Source of the DNA: Paracoccaceae bacterium
GTDB taxonomy: Bacteria > Pseudomonadota > Alphaproteobacteria > Rhodobacterales > Rhodobacteraceae
Assembly: GCA_027489375.1 (NCBI GenBank)
Contig: JAIXZW010000001.1
Location: forward strand, 244,020-308,019
Length of the DNA: 64,000 nucleotides
Direction of reading: 5' to 3'
Positions 25,330-34,533 of the stretch are shown here, piece by piece; positions within the stretch are counted from its first letter, which is position 1, and each line of letters begins with the position of its first letter. The notes beneath the pieces are model-generated. The model had not been told where the DNA came from and did not search any database. It saw nothing but the letters and a program-made list of their open reading frames with translations. Both the position numbers and the translations under genes were made by a program.

Positions 25330-25623
25330 GAGACCAGTCACGCCCAGGTTTCCTGCCTCGTTTGCTTCGAGCCACGCAAAGGTGCCGAAGGCCGCCACAC
25401 AGCATAGGAAAGATGCGACGACGATCTGCGGTCCGAGTTCATGGCTGAGGATGCCGCTGATTCCGCCGATTAGGCCGGCAAGGCCAAAGGTAGGCTAACT
25501 GGCGGTTCGTCTGTGACCTTCGGCCCCACGCGATTTCCTGCCACGTTTGATCCCGACGAGAAGACCGATGACAAGGGCTGCAGCAAGGCGCGGAAATAGG
25601 TCGATGTCGGCCAGTAAAAGCTT
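25330..25623 (-). pseudogene. MgtC/SapB-family (DUF4010-like) membrane protein remnant
   Basis: The minus strand encodes LFPRLAAALVIGLLVGIKRG, then EGHRRTAS, an in-frame TAG (25495-25497), and PTFGLAGLIGGISGIL followed by a second membrane-like stretch. This is the N-terminal pattern of MgtC/SapB proteins (GLLVGLERG, RTAGLRTF). The stop replaces what is normally a conserved residue, and the frame loses similarity near 25340, so the gene is both interrupted and truncated. Confidence 0.6.
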
Positions 25624-25699
25624 CCTTTCGCCGCACTGGTGCTCCACTGTGTCGGGCCAACGCATTTGAAACTACTATCAGATTGCCGCAGCAGCGCTC

Positions 25700-26962
25700 T
25701 TATGCCTCCAGAAGGCGGCGGGCAGAGAGCCAGCTTGCGGCGGCCATGATGCCTGCTGTGGCGAGGCAGAGCGGCAGGCCCCCGATCTGGAAGCTGAGGC
25801 CCGAGAGCAGCGTTCCGGCTAGCCGTCCTGCCGCATTGGCCATGTAGTAGAAGCCCACATCTCGCGTGATCCGCTCGGTCGATCCGAAGGCAAGGATCAG
25901 ATAGGAATGGACTGAAGAGTTCACGGCGAAGACAAAGCCGAATGCCAGCAGTCCCGTGATGACTGAGGCGGTCAGCCAAGCGGTTGGCTCGCCCGCAAGA
26001 GAGGTGGCAAGGGCCAGGGCGAAGGGGATCGGCACCAGCGCCCCGGCCCAAGCGACGGCGCGGCGGGTGGTCGCCTCTTCTGGCTGGCCCTTGGGGCCGA
26101 CCAGGCGTGGGGCCGCAGCCTGCACCGCACCATAGGCAATGATCCAGAGCGCCATGAACCCGCCGACAAGAAAGAAGGCCGCATGCCGTCCTTCGGGTGT
26201 TCCGTCAGACAGCGCCGCCTGGAAATAAACGGGAACACCAACAACAAACCAGACATCCCTTGCGCCGAAGAGGAACAGTCGGGCGAGCGAGAGACGGTTG
26301 ACGCGGGCGTCCTTTGACCGCCAGCCGCCCCATGCCTCCTCGGCTTTCATACGCCCGGGCAGGCCCGCGGGCAGGAATAGGATCACAGCGAGCAGGATCA
26401 CTGTCAGCACTGCCGCCATGCCCCAGACTGCCGTCTGGAAGCCTGCCAAGGCAAGCAGCGCCGCGCCGAGGAAGAAGCCTGCCCCTTTCACCGCGTTCTT
26501 CGACCCGGTCAGCAAGGCGACCCAGCGAAAGAGACTACCGTCCTCTTTCGGGGCGAGAAGCTTCACCGCCGATTTCGACGACATCTTGGCCAGATCCTTG
26601 GCCACACCCGACACGCCCTGAACGGCCATGACAAAGCCGACCGAGGCCGGGATTGACCATTGGGGGTCAAGCTGGGCCAAGGCGAGAAGCGCGCCAATCT
26701 GCAGCGCAAGGCCCCCGTAAAGCGTCGCCGCCAGACCGAACCTTGCTGCGAGCCAACCGGCGGCGAGGTTGGTAAAGATCCCCGCGACCTCATAGAGCAG
26801 GAAAAGCCACGCCAACTGAATTGGGGTGAAGCCCAGATGGTTGAAATGCAGAAGCACCAGCATCCGAAGCGCTCCGTCCGACAGCATGAAGGCCCAATAG
26901 GCCGCCGTCACGGCAGCATAGGCGCGGATCGGGTTGGAGGGAGTTTCTGGGGCGAGGTGCAT
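25700..26962 (-). CDS. arsJ: Organoarsenical efflux permease ArsJ (copy 1)
   Basis: 420-residue MFS-like permease that exports 1-arseno-3-phosphoglycerate made by the partner GAPDH; the product then falls apart to arsenate outside. About 12 hydrophobic helices; family segments AYWAFMLSDGALRMLVLLHF, GVAKDLAKMSSKSAVKLLAP, GARDVWFVVGVPVYFQ and FVFAVNSSVHSYLILAFGS. ATG 26962 lies just after the gapdh stop; the longer open frame is the end of gapdh read in another frame. The copy at 58470 is close in sequence but clearly diverged. Confidence 0.93.
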   Translation of the reverse strand: MHLAPETPSNPIRAYAAVTAAYWAFMLSDGALRMLVLLHFNHLGFTPIQLAWLFLLYEVAGIFTNLAAGWLAARFGLAATLYGGLALQIGALLALAQLDPQWSIPASVGFVMAVQGVSGVAKDLAKMSSKSAVKLLAPKEDGSLFRWVALLTGSKNAVKGAGFFLGAALLALAGFQTAVWGMAAVLTVILLAVILFLPAGLPGRMKAEEAWGGWRSKDARVNRLSLARLFLFGARDVWFVVGVPVYFQAALSDGTPEGRHAAFFLVGGFMALWIIAYGAVQAAAPRLVGPKGQPEEATTRRAVAWAGALVPIPFALALATSLAGEPTAWLTASVITGLLAFGFVFAVNSSVHSYLILAFGSTERITRDVGFYYMANAAGRLAGTLLSGLSFQIGGLPLCLATAGIMAAASWLSARRLLEA

Positions 26963-26964
26963 GG

Positions 26965-27972
26965 TCAGACCGACCCCGCCACCATGCGGGCAATGTCGGC
27001 GAGGCGGCAGGCATAGCCCCATTCGTTGTCATACCACGCATAGACTTTCACCTGGGTGCCGTTGACGACCATCGTCGAGAGGGCGTCGATGATTGACGAG
27101 CGCGGGTCGTTGGTGAAGTCAGACGAGACGAGGGGGCGTGTCTCGTAGCCGAGGATGTTTTTCAGCGGTCCTTCGGCGGCAGCAGCGAAGAGGGCATTGA
27201 CCTCCTCCACTGTCGTCGCCCGCTCCACCTCGAATACACAGTCGGTGAGCGATGCGTTCAAGAGGGGAACGCGAACGGCATGGCCATTCAGGCGGCCTTT
27301 GAGTTCGGGGTAGATGAGAGTGATGGCCGTGGCCGATCCGGTGGTCGTGGGGATCAGGTTCGTCAGGGCCGAGCGTGCGCGGCGCATGTCCTTGGCCGGA
27401 CGGTCCACGATGGTTTGCGTATTGGTGACGTCATGGATCGTGGTGATCGACCCGTGACGGATGCCGAGCGATTCATGGATCACCTTAACCACCGGGGCGA
27501 GGCAGTTTGTCGTGCAAGAGGCAGCGGTCACAAGGGCTTGTGACCCGTCATAGAGGTGATGGTTGACACCATAGACGATGTTGAGCGCGCCGCCGTCCTT
27601 CACCGGGGCAGAGACAACGACCTTCTTCACGCCCGCCGCATAGTAGGGTGCGACCTTGGTCGCCGTCTTGAACACCCCCGTGCAGTCGATCACAATATCT
27701 ACGCCGAGTTCGGCCAGTGGCAGCGCCTCGATCGTCTTCTCATGCGCCAGCCGGATCGTCTGACCGTTCAGGACCAAAGCACCTTCTGCCGCCGCCACGC
27801 GCGTCTTCCAGCGCCCGTGGACCGAGTCGAATTCCATCAGCAGAGCATGTTGTTCGGCGTCCCCGACAGGGTCGTTCAGTAGGACGACCTCGCCCCCCGC
27901 GCCCGTGTCGATCAGGTCGCGCAGGACGAGTTTGCCGATGCGGCCAAGGCCGTTAAGGGCGATGCGGGTCAT
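26965..27972 (-). CDS. gapdh: Arsenate-resistance glyceraldehyde-3-phosphate dehydrogenase (copy 1)
   Basis: 335-residue type I GAPDH with NAD-binding start [16 protein letters not shown], catalytic cysteine in [12 protein letters not shown], and conserved [16 protein letters not shown] at the end. Next to arsJ, such an enzyme uses arsenate in place of phosphate to form 1-arseno-3-phosphoglycerate, which ArsJ exports. Seven bases downstream of arsRC and three bases upstream of arsJ, so the three form one operon. Confidence 0.93.
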   Translation of the reverse strand: MTRIALNGLGRIGKLVLRDLIDTGAGGEVVLLNDPVGDAEQHALLMEFDSVHGRWKTRVAAAEGALVLNGQTIRLAHEKTIEALPLAELGVDIVIDCTGVFKTATKVAPYYAAGVKKVVVSAPVKDGGALNIVYGVNHHLYDGSQALVTAASCTTNCLAPVVKVIHESLGIRHGSITTIHDVTNTQTIVDRPAKDMRRARSALTNLIPTTTGSATAITLIYPELKGRLNGHAVRVPLLNASLTDCVFEVERATTVEEVNALFAAAAEGPLKNILGYETRPLVSSDFTNDPRSSIIDALSTMVVNGTQVKVYAWYDNEWGYACRLADIARMVAGSV

Positions 27973-27978
27973 GTCGGG

Positions 27979-28821
27979 TCAACCTTTCAGGTCGGTCGCG
28001 TCGGTGCCGATGGCATCCACGCGGGATTGGAGGGAGATGCGGTTGAGTTCTGCGAAGGGGAGTTCGACGAAGGCCGCGATGCGACGGCGCAGGGCGGCAT
28101 AGGTCTGGGCGAAGACCAGCCCCATTTCGGCCTCGGTTCCGGTGGCCCTGACCGGATCGGGAAGGCCCCAATGGCCAGTGATTGGCTGGCCGGGCCAAGG
28201 AGGGCACTCCTCGGCCGCCGCGGTGTCACAGACGGTGAAGACGAAATCCATCGCGGGGCTGTCGACCTGCTGAAACTCCGAGATGTGCTTGGACCGCATT
28301 TCGCCGGTGGCGTGGCCGTTGAGTTCCAGCACATCGAGCGCGAAGGGATTCAGGGTCGTGTTCGGCCGCGTCCCGGCAGAAAACGCCTTGAACCGTCCGT
28401 TGCCAAGATCGCGCAGGATCGCTTCCGCAAAGATCGAGCGGGCAGAGTTGCCCGAACAAATGAACAGCACATTGAAGCCTGCGTCCTGCAAATCGTCCTC
28501 ATGAGCAGCCGCAAGAAAAGGGGAAATTAGGTCGGGCCGCGCCCGCCCGACATCGAGCGCAAGATAAGCCACCAACCCTTCGGCCTGCGCCATGTCGACC
28601 GAATAGAACAACGACCGACCGTCGCGTTTGACCTGCACCAGGCCCGACGAAGTGAGATCGGACAGGTGATGCGAGAGCGTGTTCGGCTTCATCGCCAAAG
28701 CCTCGGCGATCTCGGTCGGGCGGACGCCCTGCGGGGCGAAGCGCATTAGCAGGCGGAAGATGCCAAGGCGGCCAGGATGGCCGAGCGTGGCGAAGGTGCG
28801 GGAGGCAAGATTTATATCCAT
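27979..28821 (-). CDS. Fused ArsR-type regulator / low-molecular-weight-phosphatase ArsC (copy 1)
   Basis: 280-residue fusion. Residues about 1-95 form an ArsR winged helix (ATLGHPGRLGIFRLLMRF, NTLSHHLSDLTSSGL); residues about 115-280 form a thioredoxin-type arsenate reductase with the CX5R loop CSGNSAR (Cys122-Arg128), then [16 protein letters not shown] giving the second and third redox cysteines. The ArsR part has no cysteine, so the usual ELCVCDL arsenite site is absent. It probably represses its own operon and reduces arsenate. The start MDINLAS was chosen by alignment to copy 2 (MDIKTAA); the open frame upstream is not supported. Confidence 0.88.
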   Translation of the reverse strand: MDINLASRTFATLGHPGRLGIFRLLMRFAPQGVRPTEIAEALAMKPNTLSHHLSDLTSSGLVQVKRDGRSLFYSVDMAQAEGLVAYLALDVGRARPDLISPFLAAAHEDDLQDAGFNVLFICSGNSARSIFAEAILRDLGNGRFKAFSAGTRPNTTLNPFALDVLELNGHATGEMRSKHISEFQQVDSPAMDFVFTVCDTAAAEECPPWPGQPITGHWGLPDPVRATGTEAEMGLVFAQTYAALRRRIAAFVELPFAELNRISLQSRVDAIGTDATDLKG

Positions 28822-28860
28822 AATTCTCGTTTTATCGAAATATTTTCCAAGGTCAAATGA
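28822..28860 (-). promoter_or_regulatory. Promoter/operator region of ars operon 1
   Basis: AT-rich region before arsRC containing TTCGATAA (28832-28839, minus strand). The same 8-mer stands in the matching place before the second operon (56591-56598), which suggests a shared ArsR site. TTGACC further upstream could be a -35. Confidence 0.4.
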
Positions 28861-28921
28861 AGCTTTGATGACATCCAGCTTGATGCAGATCAGGTCGCGT
28901 CGGCTGGAAATGGGCGAGGGA

Positions 28922-29353
28922 ATGAAAGCCCATCGAAAATCCAGGTCCAATATGGAATATTGCGTCCACGCCCGCCGCATTGACCATCACGGCAGCCTTG
29001 CGGTCGCGAAAGAAGCCGAAGTCACGCTCGACACCGATCTGTCGGGACGGCGTGACGCGATGAATCCGGTCGAACTCTTGCTGGCGGCTTTGGCCGCGTG
29101 CATGCTGAAGGGAATCGAGCGGGTGACGCCGATGCTGCATTTTCAGATCGACGGGGCAGAGGTGCGGCTGGAGGCCGTGCGGCAGGACGCGCCGCCGAAG
29201 CTGACCATGATCCGTTACGAGATTATAGTGGACAGTTCAGAAAGCGATCAGCGACTGGATCTACTGCATCGCAACATCCTGAAATATGGCACCATTTCAA
29301 ACACTCTATCGACCGCTGTGCTATTCGAAGGGGCGCTTAGGCGCAAATTATGA
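28922..29353 (+). CDS. OsmC-family protein
   Basis: 143-residue protein of the OsmC/Ohr superfamily, usually thiol peroxidases against organic hydroperoxides. It shows the central helix region MNPVELLLAALAACMLKGIERV with one cysteine (AACM) and the C-terminal half ILKYGTISNTLSTAV; a second peroxidatic cysteine is not evident, so activity is uncertain. Divergent from ars operon 1. GAGGGA stands just before ATG 28922; ATG 28910 is an alternative. Confidence 0.75.
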   Translation: MKAHRKSRSNMEYCVHARRIDHHGSLAVAKEAEVTLDTDLSGRRDAMNPVELLLAALAACMLKGIERVTPMLHFQIDGAEVRLEAVRQDAPPKLTMIRYEIIVDSSESDQRLDLLHRNILKYGTISNTLSTAVLFEGALRRKL

Positions 29354-29718
29354 TCGGGTCAGCGGGCGGCGAAGAACCTGATCTCCCTTCAACTCGCGAT
29401 GGTCCATTATTGACGACTTCCATTGCAAAACGGACACAGCCTGGCCGGTGACGTGTGACCACTTCCGCCCGAAGCGTCGCGCGAGGAGCGTTTCCGGCTG
29501 TGGCACATGTCATGGTCGTGGAGAGAGTTCGACGCTCCCATACTCCGCCATAAATCATTGATTTTATTTGATTATTTTGGGTTTCTATGGGGCTACCCAT
29601 CGCCTGAACCATCAAACGAAAAATGCTTCGCCGGAAACGGCCCTGCATTGTTGAAATTGACCGGGTCGCACCCCTTCATCCTCTGACAACCCGCTTCCGT
29701 TTGCGCGCTGCGCGTGCA
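29354..29718. other. Intergenic stretch at the left edge of the mobile insert
   Basis: 365 bases with no recognised gene. AT-richer than its flanks near 29540-29600, with a TGATTTTATTTGATTATTTT run. It may hold the left junction of the integrase-bearing insert; I found no matching repeat to confirm an attachment site. Confidence 0.35.
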
Positions 29719-32700
29719 ATGCTCCTTCTGGTTGTCGAGTGCGTGCGTGGTTCCGAGTTGCAGGTTGAAGAGTTCATTTCCCGCTGGAAAGCCTCGGGCG
29801 GCAGCGAGCGGGCCAATTTCCAGACATTCGCAAACGAGCTGTGCCAAGTGCTCGACCTGCCGAAGCCCGCGCCGGCGTCCGAGGCGACGCGGGCGAATTC
29901 CTACCGCTTCGAACACCCCGTCACCTTCATCCACACCGGCACGCAGTCGCGGGGGTTCATCGACCTTTACCGTGCCGGTCACTTCGTCATGGAGGCAAAG
30001 CAGGGAACGGGGGGTGATGCGGCCGAGGGTGACAGCCAGCCGAGCCTGATCCCCGATCTGCCTGCGCCCACGCGCAAGGGGCATGGGGCGCGGGGGACGC
30101 GGCGGTGGGATGATACGATGCTGCGCGCCCGCAATCAGGCCGATGGCTACGCCCGCGCGGTGTCGCGGAGCGATGGCTGGCCTCCCTTCCTGCTGGTCGT
30201 CGATGTGGGCCATGTGATCGAGGTCTATGCCGACTTTTCCGGCCAAGGGCAGGGATACACCCAGTTTCCCGATGGCAACCGCTACCGCATCACGATGGAG
30301 GACCTGCGCGACGACAAGGTGCGTGAGCGGTTGCGGTTGATCTGGACCGATCCGCACGCGCTTGACCCGTCGAGGATCGCGGCGCAGGTGACGCGCGAGG
30401 TGGCCGGCCATCTGGCGGCATTGGGGCGGTCGTTCGAGGGGCAGGGGCATGAACCCGAAGCGGTGGCGCGGTTCCTGATGCGCTGCCTGTTCACCATGTT
30501 TGCGGAAGATGTCGACCTGATCCCCGCGAAAAGCTTTTCCGATCTGCTGGTGCGTCTGCGGGGGCATCCCGAACATGCGGCGCCATCGCTGAAAGCCCTG
30601 TGGGAGACGATGAACACGGGCGGGTTCTCCACCGTGCTGACTGCCGATCTGAAGACCTTCAACGGCGGGCTGTTCAAGGATGCCGAGGCACTCCCGTTGT
30701 CCGAGGTGCAGCTATCCTTGCTGATCGAGGCGGCGTCGCGGGATTGGCGCGAGGTGGAGCCTGCGATTTTCGGCACGCTTCTGGAACGGGCGCTGGACAA
30801 GCGGCAGCGGCACAAGCTGGGGGCGCATTACACGCCGCGGGCCTATGTCGAGCGGCTGGTGGTGCCGGTGATCATGGACCCGCTTCGCAGCGACTGGCGC
30901 GATGTGCAGGCGGCGGCGGTGGCGCTGGCCGCGCAAGGGCGCGAGGACGAGGCGCGTGATACGGTGCGGGCCTTTCACGCGCGACTGTGCGAGATCCGGG
31001 TGCTGGACCCTGCCTGCGGGTCGGGGAATTTCCTTTATGTCGCGCTTGAGTTGATGAAGCGGCTTGAGGGGGAGGTGACGGCGCTGCTGGCCGATCTGGG
31101 CGAGGATCAGGCGGCGCTGGGGCTGGCGGGGCATACGGTGGACCCGCATCAGTTTCTGGGAATCGAGTTGAACCCCTGGGCGGCGGCGGTGGCGGAACTG
31201 GTGCTGTGGATCGGTTATCTGCAATGGCATTTCCGCACGCATGGCAAGGCATCGCCTGCCGAACCCGTGCTGAAGGATTTCAAGAATATCGAAAACCGCG
31301 ATGCGGTGCTGACTTGGGCGGGAACGAAGGCACGGCTGGATGCAAGCGGCGCGCCCGTGACACGCTGGGACGGGGTGACGACGATCACCCATCCGGTCAC
31401 GGGCGAACAGGTGCCGGACCCGCAGGCGCGGGTGGCGGTGGTGGATTACCTGAAACCCGCGGCGGCGGTTTGGCCGCAGGCGGATTTCATCGTGGGGAAT
31501 CCTCCGTTCATCGGGAACAAACGAATGCGCGAGGCCTTGGGGGACGGTTATGCCGAGGCGCTGTGGGCCGCCTATCCGCGGATGCCGCAAAGCGCGGATT
31601 TCGTGATGTTCTGGTGGGACAAGGCGGCGCTGGCGGCGCGGGCGTGGAAGCTTGCCGCCGACAAGGCCAAGGGGACGCGGCGCTTTGGCTTTATCACCAC
31701 CAATTCGCTGCGCCAGACATTCAACCGCAAGGTGCTTGAACCGCATCTGGATGACCCGAAAACCCCGCTGTCGCTGGTCTTTGCCATTCCCGACCACCCT
31801 TGGGTCGATGCGGGCGACGGGGCGGCGGTGCGGATTGCCATGACAGTTGCCGAAGCGGGGCGGGCCAACGGGCGGCTCGGGTCGGTCGTCGAGGAACGGA
31901 AGGGGGAATACGAGGCCGAGGGGCGGCCCGTGCGCTTTGAGATCGAAAAGGGCAAGGTCTTTGCCGATCTGCGGATCGGGGCCGATGTGGCGGGGGCGGT
32001 GCCGCTGCGGGCCAACAGTCTGATAGCGTATCAAGGCGTCATTCCCGGAGGCGAAGGTTTCTTCGTATCTCGCGAAGAGGCGAACAATCAGTTCGTAAAG
32101 GAAACTGGGGCTGGACTGGTGCGACGGTATCTGAACGGGCGAGAGTTCATTGAGTTCGCACCGCCGCGATTCATTCTCGACTTCACAGGGTTTTCCGAGG
32201 CGGAGCTTAGATCGCAATACCCCCAAGCATATCAGCGTCTCTTGGACACGGTTAAGCCAATCCGAGACAATGTGAAGCGCGAAAGCCGGAAGCAACGGTG
32301 GTGGGTCTACTCGGAAGCAAACGTGACGATGCGGCCAATGTTTAATGGGATTGCTCGCTACATCGCTACCTGTCGAACGGCAAAACATCGTGTGTTCGGC
32401 TTTCTTGGGAGTGATATTCTGCCTGATGCCAAGCTGATCGCGGTAGGCTTAGATGATGCGTGGTATCTGTCCGTTCTTTCATCGCGGCACCACGTGGTTT
32501 GGGCATTCGCCGCCGGTGCATTTCTGGGGGTAGGCAACGACACGAACTATAACCACGCCCAGTGCTTCAACCCCTTCCCCTTCCCCGAGCCGACCGAGGC
32601 GCAGCGGGAGCGGCTTCGCTCGCTGGGCGAGCAGCTTGACGCGCATCGCAAGGCGCAGCAGGCGGCGCATCCGAAGTTGACGCTCACGGCCATGTATAAC

Positions 32701-33216
32701 GTGCTGGAAAAACTCCGTGCGGGGCAGCGGATCGAAGGCAGGGACAAGGAAACCTATGATCAGGGGTTGGTGGGCATCCTGCGTGACCTGCACGACCAGA
32801 TCGACGCCGCCGTGGCCGAGGCCTATGGCTGGCCCGCCGAGCTGAGTGACGATGACATCCTCCACCGTCTGGTCGACCTGAACCGCGCCCGCGCGGCGGA
32901 AGAGGCGCGGGGGCTGGTCCGCTGGCTGCGCCCCGACTACCAGAACCCCGCAGGCCGCGCCGTGGCGGGGGCAGAGGAACAGACCGCCATGGACATCGGC
33001 CCCGCCGAGAGCACGGCCAAGGCCCCGTGGCCCAAGACCCTGCCCGAACAGATCGCCGCCGTCCGCGCCACCCTGTCCGACCTTGGCACCGCCACCCCCG
33101 AACAGGTCGCCCGCCAATTCCAGCGCGCCCGCGCCGGATCGGTGCAACCGCTCCTCGAAAGCCTGACGGCTTTGGGCCAAGCGCGGATCGTGGAAGGCGG
33201 GCGCTTCGCGGTGTGA
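29719..33216 (+). CDS. Single-chain restriction-modification enzyme (MmeI/type IIG-like)
   Basis: About 1165 residues combining nuclease, DNA adenine methyltransferase and target recognition. A PD-(D/E)xK-like site RGFIDLYRAGHFVMEAKQG lies near residues 78-96 (Asp82, Glu92, Lys94). Methylase motif I LDPACGSGNF lies near 430 and motif IV NPPFIGNK near 594. The later half (about 720-960), including NDTNYNHAQCFNPFPFPEP, is expected to recognise the target. No separate specificity or endonuclease gene adjoins it, so it should act alone. Base composition drops in part of the recognition domain (about 32.0-32.5 kb), consistent with domain exchange. The start is uncertain: no good ribosome site; 29743 GTG is possible. 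Confidence 0.85.
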   Translation: MLLLVVECVRGSELQVEEFISRWKASGGSERANFQTFANELCQVLDLPKPAPASEATRANSYRFEHPVTFIHTGTQSRGFIDLYRAGHFVMEAKQGTGGDAAEGDSQPSLIPDLPAPTRKGHGARGTRRWDDTMLRARNQADGYARAVSRSDGWPPFLLVVDVGHVIEVYADFSGQGQGYTQFPDGNRYRITMEDLRDDKVRERLRLIWTDPHALDPSRIAAQVTREVAGHLAALGRSFEGQGHEPEAVARFLMRCLFTMFAEDVDLIPAKSFSDLLVRLRGHPEHAAPSLKALWETMNTGGFSTVLTADLKTFNGGLFKDAEALPLSEVQLSLLIEAASRDWREVEPAIFGTLLERALDKRQRHKLGAHYTPRAYVERLVVPVIMDPLRSDWRDVQAAAVALAAQGREDEARDTVRAFHARLCEIRVLDPACGSGNFLYVALELMKRLEGEVTALLADLGEDQAALGLAGHTVDPHQFLGIELNPWAAAVAELVLWIGYLQWHFRTHGKASPAEPVLKDFKNIENRDAVLTWAGTKARLDASGAPVTRWDGVTTITHPVTGEQVPDPQARVAVVDYLKPAAAVWPQADFIVGNPPFIGNKRMREALGDGYAEALWAAYPRMPQSADFVMFWWDKAALAARAWKLAADKAKGTRRFGFITTNSLRQTFNRKVLEPHLDDPKTPLSLVFAIPDHPWVDAGDGAAVRIAMTVAEAGRANGRLGSVVEERKGEYEAEGRPVRFEIEKGKVFADLRIGADVAGAVPLRANSLIAYQGVIPGGEGFFVSREEANNQFVKETGAGLVRRYLNGREFIEFAPPRFILDFTGFSEAELRSQYPQAYQRLLDTVKPIRDNVKRESRKQRWWVYSEANVTMRPMFNGIARYIATCRTAKHRVFGFLGSDILPDAKLIAVGLDDAWYLSVLSSRHHVVWAFAAGAFLGVGNDTNYNHAQCFNPFPFPEPTEAQRERLRSLGEQLDAHRKAQQAAHPKLTLTAMYNVLEKLRAGQRIEGRDKETYDQGLVGILRDLHDQIDAAVAEAYGWPAELSDDDILHRLVDLNRARAAEEARGLVRWLRPDYQNPAGRAVAGAEEQTAMDIGPAESTAKAPWPKTLPEQIAAVRATLSDLGTATPEQVARQFQRARAGSVQPLLESLTALGQARIVEGGRFAV

Positions 33217-33234
33217 GGGGCCATGTTCATTGCA

Positions 33235-33927
33235 TTACCTGGCTTGGGCTGGGGGGGACTGCATCATCTGGGCTGCTTCGTCGGCTTCGCGCTTCAGGGC
33301 GGCAATCTGCTGTTGGGTTTCGGCATAGCTCACCACCCGGATAAGCAGGTCAAACATCGTCTTGTCGTCGGGAAGTCCCTGTCCGCCGTAAAACCGCGTT
33401 TTGAAACCTGCGATGATTTCGTTAGCAGATGCTTTTGCTGGCGTGGGCCTTTCGCGCACGGGCAAGGCGCAAGGTTCAGTAGGGATTTTTTGAGGGTTCA
33501 TTAAAGGTTTGGCGGACACAGCCATGTCCGGTTTCGGTGCCTCGGGTGTCCGGTCTGGATGCCCTGCATGTCCGGTTTCGGTGCCTTGGTTGTCCGGTTT
33601 AGGTGCCTCTGGCGACGGCGGATCATCGGCGGGTAAACCGGACACAATGCTGTCCGGTTTGGTCAGGTAGTAATCGTTCGTCACGTAGGTTCCTGCATCC
33701 TTTCGACCACGCTTGACGACGATCCGAAGCCAACCTTCGGCCTCCAGCTCTCGCAACAATCGTCTGGTCTGACGCTCTGACAGACAGCAGCGATCAGCGA
33801 TCAGTCCGACGCTGGGCCAAGCATGACCGAGATCGCGTACCATGTCGGCAAGGGAGACGAGCAGAAACCGCTTCTGCAAGTGACGTGGCCCATGTTTGAA
33901 TATGTAGTTTAGCCAGTTAGCGCTCAT
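33235..33927 (-). CDS. Helix-turn-helix replication/regulation-type protein of the insert
   Basis: 230-residue protein: an N-terminal winged-helix region (residues about 20-90; VGLIADRCCLSERQTRRLLRELEAEGWL) like those in phage and plasmid initiators. Next is a repetitive proline-rich linker in which EAPKPD and similar units recur (EAPKPDNQGTETGHAGHPDR, then EAPKPDM). Last is a C-terminal helical domain ending in Q- and A-rich sequence. ATG 33927 gives MSANWLNYIFKHG; ATG 33945 is also open. Not assignable to a named family. Confidence 0.65.
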   Translation of the reverse strand: MSANWLNYIFKHGPRHLQKRFLLVSLADMVRDLGHAWPSVGLIADRCCLSERQTRRLLRELEAEGWLRIVVKRGRKDAGTYVTNDYYLTKPDSIVSGLPADDPPSPEAPKPDNQGTETGHAGHPDRTPEAPKPDMAVSAKPLMNPQKIPTEPCALPVRERPTPAKASANEIIAGFKTRFYGGQGLPDDKTMFDLLIRVVSYAETQQQIAALKREADEAAQMMQSPPAQAR

Positions 33928-34174
33928 GCAAGCACCGCCCGACAATGAATTGAGCGGGGAGATCCCGAAAAGCTCCGAACCGGCGTGCGGTTCGCGTGGC
34001 TTCCGGCCGGCAATGCGTTTCCGTTATCGACCTTCATGGGGATCGATCCTTGCTGCGGACGACGACGACCCCGAAAAATCAGGTGCTTTTGGGGATCGTC
34101 GCGCCGATGGTTTCCGGAAAAGGATTAGCCGTAGGTCCGCTGCGCAGACGGTCTGGCATTGCGGGCTTGGACAC

Positions 34175-34387
34175 CTACCCCGCCCGCGCCTGAGCCGCTT
34201 CCCAAGCATGCACATCGGCCCATTTCCAGCGCGTCATCTGGGGCGAAAGTTTGATCGGCGCGGGAAAGCCGTTGCGGTTGACCCAAGCCCAGATAGTCGC
34301 CCGGTTCACGCCGAAGTGGCGCGCAAGAGTCGTGTCGGTCACGTAGGCGGACGAGTTGTGCGGGTTGGGTTCGATCGTCTTTGGCAT
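34175..34387 (-). CDS. AlpA/excisionase-type small DNA-binding protein
   Basis: 70-residue protein with a MerR-like helix-turn-helix: YVTDTTLARHFGVNRATIWAWVNRNGFPAPIKL, the pattern of AlpA and phage-island excisionases. ATG 34387 was chosen because GGAG stands eight bases upstream; ATG 34393 lies too close to it. It probably controls excision with the integrase at 36223-37575. Confidence 0.75.
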   Translation of the reverse strand: MPKTIEPNPHNSSAYVTDTTLARHFGVNRATIWAWVNRNGFPAPIKLSPQMTRWKWADVHAWEAAQARAG

Positions 34388-34533
34388 TGTCATGTCTCCG
34401 TGGGAAATCATGCGATGCAAACTGTCCTGATGCAGCCTGTCCGAATAGCTGGTGAGGTTCAGATTACCCACCCCCCGACAACTCGAAACCTATCCCCCCT
34501 TTTTGCCGAACCGAGGGGGGCGGCTGTCTAAAC

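Noticed and set aside
30712..32388. 558-residue antisense frame inside the restriction-modification gene
   Set aside because: The plus strand carries clear methylase motifs; the antisense product has no recognisable domain.
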